Under the pieces are notes generated by a model. That model was not told the origin of the DNA and made no database searches. It saw only the letters and a program-made list of their open reading frames with translations. DNA of 64,000 nt from an uncultured Lachnospiraceae bacterium (GTDB lineage Bacteria > Bacillota > Clostridia > Lachnospirales > Lachnospiraceae). The position numbers and the translations under genes were made by a program. The stretch spans positions 1 to 64,000 of the forward strand of contig CAJTOO010000008.1 of the NCBI GenBank assembly GCA_910577735.1, written 5' to 3'. Each line of letters opens with the position of its first letter. The stretch's first letter is position 1. Positions 36,158-43,219 of this stretch are shown here, one piece after another.

Positions 36158-37107
36158 GGTTTCCGGCATATACTATCTCAGAAATGGGCCGGGACAGCCA
36201 GGACAGGAATAAGCGGCGGTCCTGGTTCCGGGACAGACAGATGCCGGGAGCGGTGGACATGGAAGCGGAGACCATCATTTACTATCATCCGATAACGGAA
36301 CAGTCTCATCAGAGACTGGCTGCAAAGAGACACTGGTGGCAGGATGCCATGCTGAGGGAACGGCCTTTGCCGGAACAGAGATTGTGTCCGGGCGGTCCGG
36401 GGAGCTCCTTTACGCTGGTGGACTGTCCGGTGCCGCCCTTTTCTTATAAAAGAAAAGCCTGGAAGCCGGAAGAACTTTCGGAGTGTATGGAGACGGTATT
36501 GCATCGGACATCAGGAATGGCGGATGTTTATCTTCATCCACAGGTTATGACATGGGTGTCAGGAAAATATGCAGACCGGTGGGAGACCTGCCGGGAGACC
36601 ATGGAAATGCTGTTTAGCAGTCTGCTGTCGGTATATGCCTCCCAGTGCCTGCGAAAACAGGGACAGGTGACGGTGCTTTTGGGAGCGCCGGGGGATACAA
36701 GATGGCAGATGGAGATGAGCTGGCGGCTTCTGGAGCCTTATCTTTCCCGGGTTAACAGTCTGGTATTTTATTATGTAGAAATGGAAAAGATTGACATCTG
36801 GGAAGAACTCTCCGACTGTCTGGAAACATATTATTACGAATATGGACTGGTGCCGCAGCTTTGTCCCTATCAGACACAGAAGAGGAAAGCAGGCGGCGCC
36901 GGACCTGAAGGGGCAGGGGTTATTCTGGATTGCGGCGCCGGGAATCCCGGAATCCTGTCTGGCAGACAAAGCGTCTATGTGGACATGGCTTCCAGTCAGG
37001 AAAAGGAACAGGCTTGTACCAGACGAAACGGGCAGATGCTCTACGTTTCACCGCTTAAATATCTTGACACTATGGTAAAAAATAGTTATGATAGATTAGT
37101 TCATTGA
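36154..37107 (+). CDS. Hypothetical protein downstream of dus
   Basis: A protein of up to 317 residues with no domain I recognise. The GTG at 36154 overlaps the dus stop (GTGA), consistent with coupled translation. A second credible start is ATG 36259, with GGGAG upstream, giving a 282-residue protein beginning MEAETIIYYHP. The sequence is Trp-, Arg- and Cys-rich and alternates helices and strands; GQVTVLLGAPGDTRWQMEMS near residue 175 and VILDCGAGNPG near 255 look like strand-loop-helix units of an alpha/beta fold. Its 3' end contains the greA promoter. Confidence 0.65.
   Translation: MRFPAYTISEMGRDSQDRNKRRSWFRDRQMPGAVDMEAETIIYYHPITEQSHQRLAAKRHWWQDAMLRERPLPEQRLCPGGPGSSFTLVDCPVPPFSYKRKAWKPEELSECMETVLHRTSGMADVYLHPQVMTWVSGKYADRWETCRETMEMLFSSLLSVYASQCLRKQGQVTVLLGAPGDTRWQMEMSWRLLEPYLSRVNSLVFYYVEMEKIDIWEELSDCLETYYYEYGLVPQLCPYQTQKRKAGGAGPEGAGVILDCGAGNPGILSGRQSVYVDMASSQEKEQACTRRNGQMLYVSPLKYLDTMVKNSYDRLVH
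37064..37092 (+). promoter_or_regulatory. greA-lysS promoter
   Basis: TTGACA (37064-37069), 17-base spacer, TATGAT (37087-37092), inside the end of the preceding gene and ~120 bases before greA. Confidence 0.7.
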
Positions 37108-37213
37108 GACGAGGAAAAGATACGGTCTTTTATCCAGTGGCAGTAAGGATTGATATGCGGCAGGCAGGGATAAGAGAACACCGGAAATAAATAGAGAAAG
37201 AGGGAGAACTACC

Positions 37214-37696
37214 ATGCAGGAGAAAAAAAATATCTTAACGTATGAGGGATTGCAGAAATACGAAGAGGAACTGCACAATTTGAAAGTCGTAAAGAGACAG
37301 GAAGTGGCACAGAAGATCAAAGAGGCCAGGGAACAGGGAGATTTGTCCGAAAACGCCGAGTACGATGCGGCGAAGGACGAGCAGCGAGATATTGAAGCCA
37401 GAATTGAAGAACTGGAAAAAATCTTAAAGAACGCAGAAGTTGTGGTGGAGGATGAAGTGGATCTTGACAAGATCAACATCGGCTGCCAGATTAAGATATT
37501 GGATGTAGAGCTTAATGAGGAATTGGAGTATAAGATAGTAGGAAGCACCGAGGCCAACAGTTTGAAGGGGAAAATATCCAATGAATCCCCTGTGGGCAAA
37601 GCCCTGATCGGCTCTAAAGTGGGCGATATGGTGGAAGTGGAGACACAGGCAGGCACCATTCAGTATAAAGTGTTGGAGATTCAGAGATCTAATTAA
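37214..37696 (+). CDS. greA: Transcription elongation factor GreA
   Basis: A 160-residue factor that enters the secondary channel of RNA polymerase and stimulates cleavage of backtracked RNA. The N-terminal coiled coil (residues ~1-75) carries the conserved REQGDLSENAEYDAAKDEQ with the two acidic tip residues. The C-terminal FKBP-like domain (~85-158) ends VLEIQRSN. AGGGAG precedes ATG 37214. It is in one unit with lysS, a common Firmicute arrangement. Confidence 0.96.
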   Translation: MQEKKNILTYEGLQKYEEELHNLKVVKRQEVAQKIKEAREQGDLSENAEYDAAKDEQRDIEARIEELEKILKNAEVVVEDEVDLDKINIGCQIKILDVELNEELEYKIVGSTEANSLKGKISNESPVGKALIGSKVGDMVEVETQAGTIQYKVLEIQRSN

Positions 37697-37788
37697 GAGG
37701 AAGACCAGAGTTTGAGACGGAACAGGTGTGCTGTACAGACGTCAGTCATGGAAGCCCGAAGTTCTGCATATGGAGGAAAGATAGCAGT

Positions 37789-39300
37789 ATGGCTAAGACA
37801 CAGAATCAGCAAAATGCACAGCAGGAGCAGGATATTAATCAGTTGTTGAAAGTCAGGAGGGAGAAGCTTGCGGCCTTACAGGAGGCAGGCAGGGATCCTT
37901 TCCGGATTACAAAATATGATGTGACGCATCACAGCCAGGAAATCAAAGACAACTTTGATACTTTAGAAGGGTCTAAAGTGTCCATTGCAGGGCGTGCGAT
38001 GAGTAAGCGTATCATGGGAAAGGCGTCCTTTTGCAATGTGCAGGACCTGCAGGGAGATATCCAGTGCTATGTGGCAAGAGACAGTATCGGAGAAGAGCCG
38101 TATGCTGACTTCAAGAAATATGACGTAGGTGACATTGTGGGTATCGAGGGAGAGGTATTTCGGACCAAGACAGGCGAGATATCCGTCCATGCGTCAAAAG
38201 TGACACTGTTGTCAAAAAGCCTGCAGATTCTGCCGGAGAAATATCATGGCCTGGTGAATACCGATATCCGTTACCGCCAGCGGTACACGGATCTGATCAT
38301 GAACGAAGACGTCAAAAAGACTTTTGTGATGCGGTCTAAAATCATCAGTTCCATCAGACGTTATCTGGATGGCCAGGGCTTTCTGGAAGTGGAGACACCG
38401 ATGCTTGTGTCCAATGCGGGCGGCGCAGCGGCAAGACCTTTTGAGACCCATTACAATGCTCTGGATGAGGATGTGAAACTGCGCATCTCGCTGGAACTTT
38501 ATCTGAAGAGATTGATTGTGGGCGGTATGGAGCGCGTTTATGAGATTGGCCGGGTGTTTAGAAATGAGGGTCTGGATACCAGACACAACCCGGAATTTAC
38601 CCTGATGGAACTGTATCAGGCCTATACAGATTATAATGGTATGATGGATCTGACGGAAAATATGTTCCGCCATGTGGCGAAGGAGGTCTGCGGCACTACC
38701 ACGATTCTTTATGGGGATGTGGAGATTGACCTGGGCAGACCTTTTGAGCGGATCACCATGGTGGAGGCCGTGAAGAAATATACAGGCATTGATTTCGATG
38801 AAGTGCCGGATACTGCGGCAGCTAAGAAACTGGCGGATGAAAAAGGGGTGCACTACGAGGACAGACACGCCAAAGGAGATATCATCAGTCTTTTCTTTGA
38901 GGAGTTTGTGGAAGAGCATCTGGTGCAGCCGACTTTCGTCACGGATCATCCGGTGGAGATATCTCCGCTCACCAAGAGAAAACCGGACAAGCCGGAGTTT
39001 GTGGAGCGGTTTGAACTTTTTATCACGGCAAGAGAGATGTGTAACGCCTATTCTGAGTTAAACGATCCCATCGACCAGAGAGAGCGTTTCAAGGCCCAGG
39101 AAGCGGCCCTTGCGGCTGGCGATGAGGAGGCCAACACCACAGATGAAGATTTCATGAATGCGCTGGAAATTGGTATGCCGCCTACTGGCGGTATCGGTTA
39201 CGGAATCGACAGGTTGGTGATGCTGCTTACCAATTCGCCTGCGATTCGTGATGTTTTATTGTTCCCGACGATGAAGTCTTTGAAGGACGGAATGCAGTAA
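37789..39300 (+). CDS. lysS: Lysyl-tRNA synthetase (class II)
   Basis: A 503-residue class II synthetase. The N-terminal OB-fold tRNA-binding domain covers ~60-180 (VSIAGRAMSKRIMGKASFCN). Catalytic motif 2 is RVFRNEGLDTRHNPEFTLME (~256-275) and motif 3 GGIGYGIDRLVMLLTNS (~466-482). GGAGG precedes ATG 37789; the longer in-frame start at 37726 is leader. The gene is complete to its TAA at 39298, where the integrated element appears to begin, so its 3' end may be the insertion target. Confidence 0.96.
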   Translation: MAKTQNQQNAQQEQDINQLLKVRREKLAALQEAGRDPFRITKYDVTHHSQEIKDNFDTLEGSKVSIAGRAMSKRIMGKASFCNVQDLQGDIQCYVARDSIGEEPYADFKKYDVGDIVGIEGEVFRTKTGEISVHASKVTLLSKSLQILPEKYHGLVNTDIRYRQRYTDLIMNEDVKKTFVMRSKIISSIRRYLDGQGFLEVETPMLVSNAGGAAARPFETHYNALDEDVKLRISLELYLKRLIVGGMERVYEIGRVFRNEGLDTRHNPEFTLMELYQAYTDYNGMMDLTENMFRHVAKEVCGTTTILYGDVEIDLGRPFERITMVEAVKKYTGIDFDEVPDTAAAKKLADEKGVHYEDRHAKGDIISLFFEEFVEEHLVQPTFVTDHPVEISPLTKRKPDKPEFVERFELFITAREMCNAYSELNDPIDQRERFKAQEAALAAGDEEANTTDEDFMNALEIGMPPTGGIGYGIDRLVMLLTNSPAIRDVLLFPTMKSLKDGMQ

Positions 39301-39450
39301 AATCAAGGCTTTCAAGCCTTCGATAGAAAAAAGTACAGCAAAAGTACAGCGAATTTCGAGCCTATAATACCCGATAACACTGAATAATACGGGTTACGGA
39401 AGAAAAGCAGTACCAAGCAGCAGGAAAGAAAAATAGAGATTGCGCTTATT
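39301..39450. other. Candidate left junction behind lysS
   Basis: Immediately after the lysS stop is a palindrome (AAGGCTT-TC-AAGCCTT, 39305-39320) and then a short direct repeat (AAAAGTACAGC, in two overlapping copies at ~39328-39348). A TATAAT at 39363-39368 has no good -35. These could be the core of an attachment site or simply the lysS trailer. No second copy of the junction is available for comparison. Confidence 0.35.
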
Positions 39451-39498
39451 AAGAGCCACTTTTCTAAGAGAAATCTTGGAAGAGTGGCTCTTTTCGTT
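39451..39498 (+). terminator. Strong hairpin upstream of the SymE-like gene
   Basis: AAGAGCCACT (39451-39460) pairs with AGTGGCTCTT (39483-39492), followed by TTCGTTTT. It may terminate lysS transcription or, lying ~90 bases before the SymE-like start, act as a leader structure. Confidence 0.65.
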
Positions 39499-39580
39499 TT
39501 GGCGATTGTCCGGGGAACCTTCAGAGGGCAAGTACGATGCACAAAGCTTCAAAGATTCAATGAATAAGGAGGCAAAGAAC

Positions 39581-39844
39581 ATGGCATTTAAGAAGATCAG
39601 GAATATGAAGGTTTATGAACAGTCGGGCTATCACTACAAGAGCACTCCGACGATCATGCTCAAAGGACAGTGGCTCAAAGAACTTGGATTCGAATATGGA
39701 ACACCAATTTGTGTGGAGTGCAGCGGTGGAAAGCTGATCATCACCAAGGCTGACGAGATCGAGGCGACATTTACGGAGGTCGGAACGGAACCGGTAATGT
39801 GTGTGGCTGAAGGTACTTTAGAATACGGAAGGGGGAATGCGTAA
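39581..39844 (+). CDS. SymE-like type I toxin family protein (AbrB-type fold)
   Basis: An 87-residue protein with the SymE signature: YEQSGYHYKSTPTIMLKGQW (residues ~12-31) followed by LKELGFEYGTPICVECSGGK and LIITKAD. E. coli SymE is an SOS-induced toxin with an AbrB-like fold, silenced by the antisense RNA SymR; recent work treats it as a nucleoid-associated protein. AAGGAGG precedes ATG 39581. Its stop overlaps the parA start, so here it sits at the head of a partition operon, which suggests element maintenance (addiction) or autoregulation. The longer frame from 39440 is leader sequence. Confidence 0.8.
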   Translation: MAFKKIRNMKVYEQSGYHYKSTPTIMLKGQWLKELGFEYGTPICVECSGGKLIITKADEIEATFTEVGTEPVMCVAEGTLEYGRGNA

Positions 39845-40536
39845 TGGGAAAGATCATCATGTGCGGTTCATTTAAGGGCGGCGTTGGGAAGTCTGTTACC
39901 ACCTTCAATCTGGCTTATTCTTTGGCTGAGATAGGGAAGAAGGTTTTATGCGTGGATTTTGACAGCCAGGCTAATCTCACCACCTGCTTTGGTGTTGAAG
40001 ATGTCGAGGCTCTTCCGGTTACTATTGGTCATCTGATGATGGCTGAGATCGAGGAAGAAGCTCTGCCTGAGCCGGTCGAATACATCCATAGCAGGAATGG
40101 CGTGGATTTTATCCCGTCTTCGATGGTTCTTTCTGCGGTAGACAGCAAGCTGAGACTGGAAATGGGGGCAGAGGGGATGCTTTCGCGGATCTTGGAACCG
40201 TTGAGAGATTCATACGATTATATTCTTCTGGACACTTGTCCGTCGTTGGGAGCCTTGACCATCAATGCGCTTGCGGCGGCTGATGAAGTGATCATTACGG
40301 TGAATCCTCAGCTTCTTGCAATGATGGGTTTGCAGGATTTCCTGAAGACGGTGGGGAAGATCCGAAGCCGTATCAATAATCGGCTCAGTATTTCGGGGAT
40401 CCTGCTTACGATGTGTGATTCACGGACGAATCTCTGCAAGGTTATTTCTGAAGAGGTGGCTGAGACATTCCAGAATCAGATCAGGATTTTTGATAGCCGG
40501 ATACCTACGACTGTAAAGGTTGGTGAGTCTGTTTAA
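39844..40536 (+). CDS. parA: ParA family partition ATPase, truncated by an in-frame TAA
   Basis: A 230-residue ParA/Soj ATPase that segregates element DNA with ParB. The deviant Walker A KGGVGKSVTTFNLA (residues ~11-24), DFDSQANLT (~38-46) and DTCPSLG (~127-133) are intact. The gene stops at TAA 40534-40536 where ParA proteins normally continue with a Tyr-Tyr-Ser segment. The same frame runs on past the stop (YSEPLIEYAPGNGACEAYRM and beyond) to TGA 40621-40623, just over the ParB start. One base change (TAT or TAC to TAA) explains it. ATPase function may survive, but the C-terminal helix is lost. Confidence 0.88.
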   Translation: MGKIIMCGSFKGGVGKSVTTFNLAYSLAEIGKKVLCVDFDSQANLTTCFGVEDVEALPVTIGHLMMAEIEEEALPEPVEYIHSRNGVDFIPSSMVLSAVDSKLRLEMGAEGMLSRILEPLRDSYDYILLDTCPSLGALTINALAAADEVIITVNPQLLAMMGLQDFLKTVGKIRSRINNRLSISGILLTMCDSRTNLCKVISEEVAETFQNQIRIFDSRIPTTVKVGESV

Positions 40537-40619
40537 TACAGCGAGCCTCTGATCGAGTACGCACCGGGGAACGGAGCCTGCGAGGCTTACCGGATGCTTG
40601 CGAGGGAGGTGGCTTGCGC

Positions 40620-41609
40620 ATGAAGGCTGATGCACCGAAAAGAAGGATTTTTAATGATGCGGTTGACCTGCTCTCCACGGGGGAGCAGGTACCTTGCGGC
40701 AGCGGTGTGGATATGCTGGATATTGATTCGATAAAGCCATTTCGGCATCATCCCTTCCACCTGTATGAGGGGGAACGGCTGAATGATATGGTCGAGAGCA
40801 TAAAGGAACACGGTGTTCTGAATCCTGTAATCGTGCGGAAAATGCACTACGGATATGAAATGCTTTCCGGTCATAACAGACAGAATGCTGCAAAGCTGGC
40901 GGGGCTGAAGGAGATACCGGCATTTGTGAAAGTGGATCTGTCGGATGAAGATGCTTATGTCTATGTGATCGAAACCAATCTGATGCAGCGGTCTTTTACA
41001 GATCTGTCGATATCGGAAAAGGCGGCGGTACTGGCTGAGAGGTATGATAAGGTTTTTTATCAGCGTAAAAGGGATGAAATTGTTGCGGAATTAAAAGCTT
41101 TGGAGACTCCCACGGATGCTGAGACCGAAAAAGGTGGACATGATGTCCACCTTTCCAAGAACCGCGATAACTTGGGCGATGAATATGGGCTTTCAGGGCG
41201 GCACGTGGCAAGGCTGATGCGTGTAAATCAGTGTTTGCCCGAAATAAAGGAAATGCTGGATCAGGGCAAAATGCAGCTAACGGCGGCGATTCAGCTTTCC
41301 TATCTGCCGGAACAGGGGCAACGGATGGCTTTGGAGGTATCGGAAAAATCCGGCACTAATATCACGGAAAAGATTGCGAAAGAGATCCGCAAGGCGAAGA
41401 TGACGGAGAAGGATATCAGAGAAGCGATTGCGGGTCCGGATCCTGAGATCAATAAGCTGACAGGTGAGCCGATATTGCCGGAAGAGAAGCCAAAGCCGAT
41501 AAAGCTGTCCGGTGATATCAGGGCGAAGTATTTCAGTGACACGCCTCAGAAAGAGATGGAAGACATTATAGACAAGGCTCTTGCCGCATGGTTCAAGAAA
41601 CGGAGGTGA
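40620..41609 (+). CDS. parB: ParB/RepB/Spo0J family partition protein
   Basis: A 329-residue centromere-binding protein. The N-terminal ParB domain (CTPase fold) includes IKPFRHHPFHLYEGERL (residues ~39-55), VLNPVIVRK (~71) and the catalytic-type GHNRQNAAKLAGL (~87-99). The helix-turn-helix is around LGDEYGLSGRHVARLMRVN (~183-201). GGGAGGTGG lies eight bases before ATG 40620, and the start overlaps the end of the extended parA frame (ATGA), indicating the two were translationally coupled. A perfect 25-base palindrome lies within the gene. Confidence 0.92.
   Translation: MKADAPKRRIFNDAVDLLSTGEQVPCGSGVDMLDIDSIKPFRHHPFHLYEGERLNDMVESIKEHGVLNPVIVRKMHYGYEMLSGHNRQNAAKLAGLKEIPAFVKVDLSDEDAYVYVIETNLMQRSFTDLSISEKAAVLAERYDKVFYQRKRDEIVAELKALETPTDAETEKGGHDVHLSKNRDNLGDEYGLSGRHVARLMRVNQCLPEIKEMLDQGKMQLTAAIQLSYLPEQGQRMALEVSEKSGTNITEKIAKEIRKAKMTEKDIREAIAGPDPEINKLTGEPILPEEKPKPIKLSGDIRAKYFSDTPQKEMEDIIDKALAAWFKKRR
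41130..41154. repeat. 25-base perfect palindrome inside parB
   Basis: Arms AAAGGTGGACAT and ATGTCCACCTTT around a single central G, all 12 pairs perfect. It encodes KGGHDVHL just before the helix-turn-helix of ParB. It is a candidate parS site. Confidence 0.85.
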
Positions 41610-41613
41610 TCGG

Positions 41614-41889
41614 ATGTTTGATACAGAACAGTTAAAGACGATAGATTCAAGATATTTCAATATTATCATGGTGGATGAGTATGATGTGACTATCCAGAGC
41701 AGGAACACGGGGCATTACTGGTACCTGCATTGCACCGGTGTTCCGGGTGATGCGGCGTGTATCATATTCCATAAACACAAGTACAGTCATCCCTATCACC
41801 AGCACGGGCGTGGAAACAGCCTCAGACAGGCGATTCGGAGCATACAGAGCCATGACCGGTGGCAGATGAATGGGAGGAAGAGAATATAG
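41614..41889 (+). CDS. Small element-encoded hypothetical protein
   Basis: A 91-residue protein starting four bases after parB, with GGAGGTGAT just before ATG 41614. It is beta-rich (RYFNIIMVDEYDVTIQSRNT) with a His-rich centre (HKHKYSHPYHQHGRG, residues ~58-72) that could bind a metal, and a basic tail. Small proteins with this layout recur behind parB in Lachnospiraceae elements, to my recollection, but no function is known. A terminator follows directly. Confidence 0.75.
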   Translation: MFDTEQLKTIDSRYFNIIMVDEYDVTIQSRNTGHYWYLHCTGVPGDAACIIFHKHKYSHPYHQHGRGNSLRQAIRSIQSHDRWQMNGRKRI

Positions 41890-41896
41890 TTTGATC

Positions 41897-41935
41897 ACAG
41901 AGAGAGTTGCTAAAGAACGCAGCTCTCTCTGTTTG
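41897..41935 (+). terminator. Terminator of the par operon
   Basis: ACAGAGAGAG (41897-41906) pairs with CTCTCTCTGT (41923-41932), followed by TTG. It separates the partition genes from the defence cluster. Confidence 0.7.
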
Positions 41936-41953
41936 CTAAATGTTATAAAGATG

Positions 41954-41982
41954 TTGCAAAGATGCGTGTTTAGAGTTATACT
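41954..41982 (+). promoter_or_regulatory. Promoter of the XRE regulator gene
   Basis: TTGCAA (41954-41959), 17-base spacer, TATACT (41977-41982), 51 bases before the start codon. Confidence 0.65.
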
Positions 41983-42032
41983 ATAGTAGTTGTAATTTGT
42001 GATATTTTTGGATTAAGTGACGAGGGTAAACG

Positions 42033-42248
42033 ATGAGTTTTGCTGAAGATATTAAAAGAATAAGATTATCGGCAATTCTGACACAGGAAGAGTTCGCCAA
42101 AGAAGTAGGTGTTGCCTTTGCAACAGTGAATCGATGGGAAACAGGCAAAGCAAAACCTACAATCAAAGCCATGAAGCTAATTGATGAATATTGCAAGAAG
42201 AATAACATCGATTTTAATGTCGGGGAAGAGGTTGCAAAAAACGAGTAA
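42033..42248 (+). CDS. XRE family helix-turn-helix regulator
   Basis: A 71-residue protein made up almost entirely of one Cro/C1-type helix-turn-helix: LTQEEFAKEVGVAFATVNRW (residues ~16-35), ending in a basic-then-acidic tail. Such small regulators commonly head defence clusters and set their expression. ACGAGGG precedes ATG 42033. It has its own promoter and is followed after 83 bases by the DUF4007 gene with another possible promoter between, where it could bind. Confidence 0.9.
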   Translation: MSFAEDIKRIRLSAILTQEEFAKEVGVAFATVNRWETGKAKPTIKAMKLIDEYCKKNNIDFNVGEEVAKNE

Positions 42249-42260
42249 CAAGTCCGTTTT

Positions 42261-42289
42261 TTAGAACACTACTTCTGGCATAATATAAT
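42261..42289 (+). promoter_or_regulatory. Possible promoter of the defence operon
   Basis: TATAAT (42284-42289) with a weak TTAGAA (42261-42266) at 17 bases, 43 bases before the DUF4007 start. Confidence 0.5.
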
Positions 42290-42331
42290 TAGTGGTTCGG
42301 TGGTGAACTGCGAAGAAAGGGTTATTGACCT

Positions 42332-43207
42332 ATGGTAATAAACAAGCATGGTAGCTTCTATTTGAGAAGTGGCTGGGGAACAAAGATTATCCAGGCAGTG
42401 GAAGCTGACGACATGGTTTTTTCGCCTGTTAATGAGCAGGAAGCTGTTGATAGGATCGGTTTAGGCCGTGTCATGATAAAGGCACTCAGATATTGGGCTG
42501 ATGCATCAGGGCTTACTACTGAAGAAAAAGTACAGGGTGGTATCGCTGAAAGAAGAACTGATTTGTTTGATTTGCTTGAAGCAAATGACAGATATTTTCA
42601 GAAGCCCGGAAGCCTGTTGCTACTTCATAGAAACATAGCGTTGAATGAGGAAAACGCTACGGCATGGTATTGGGCTTTTAATGAGTTTGATAAGCAAGCC
42701 TTTACCAAGGAAGAATTTGTGGATGGATTACACTATTTCCTTGCTGTAAATGAAATGTCCATAAAGAAGGCTGCGGTAGACAAAGAGTTTAACTGCTTTA
42801 AGAATACCTATTTAGCGGACAAGAAGTTTGATATCAAAACGGTAATGGATGAAGACACATATCCATTCTTTGGATCACTGCATCTTCTGAGGGTAAATGA
42901 GGATAAGAAGTTTGAGAAAACATATCTGACCAAAGCGGAAATGCCGTTGCAAATTTTGATTTACGCTATAGCAAAGGACAATCCCGAAGAAAGCAGTCAC
43001 AGAGGACAGATTAGTATAGACAAAATCATGGAAGAAAAGCGGCAGGTGGGTAGGTACTTCCCGATGAGATATACAAAACTCATAGATATGCTTCTAGAAG
43101 CGGAAAACAAAAAGCTTCTCACGCTCAATAATAATTTTGGAAACAGGTTTATTGAGTTTTCGGATGTTCAGTATGATAAATTGCTGAACGAATACTACAT
43201 GGAATAG
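42332..43207 (+). CDS. DUF4007 family protein
   Basis: A 291-residue soluble protein of the DUF4007 family, repeatedly seen beside DndC-like PAPS-reductase-family genes in phosphorothioation-type defence loci. Its biochemical role is unknown. Family-type landmarks are the start HGSFYLRSGWGTKIIQA (residues ~5-21), LGRVMIKALRYWADASGL (~49-66) and a C-terminal winged-helix-like part (~200-290) that suggests DNA binding. GAAAGGG precedes ATG 42332. It is the first gene of a tightly packed operon: the ATPase gene follows after 12 bases. I read it as part of the restriction or sensing arm, by context only. Confidence 0.85.
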   Translation: MVINKHGSFYLRSGWGTKIIQAVEADDMVFSPVNEQEAVDRIGLGRVMIKALRYWADASGLTTEEKVQGGIAERRTDLFDLLEANDRYFQKPGSLLLLHRNIALNEENATAWYWAFNEFDKQAFTKEEFVDGLHYFLAVNEMSIKKAAVDKEFNCFKNTYLADKKFDIKTVMDEDTYPFFGSLHLLRVNEDKKFEKTYLTKAEMPLQILIYAIAKDNPEESSHRGQISIDKIMEEKRQVGRYFPMRYTKLIDMLLEAENKKLLTLNNNFGNRFIEFSDVQYDKLLNEYYME

Positions 43208-43219
43208 AGGATATAACAG

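Noticed and set aside
37726..37788. Upstream extension of lysS to 37726.
   Set aside because: GGAGG lies just before ATG 37789, and the added residues do not resemble LysRS.
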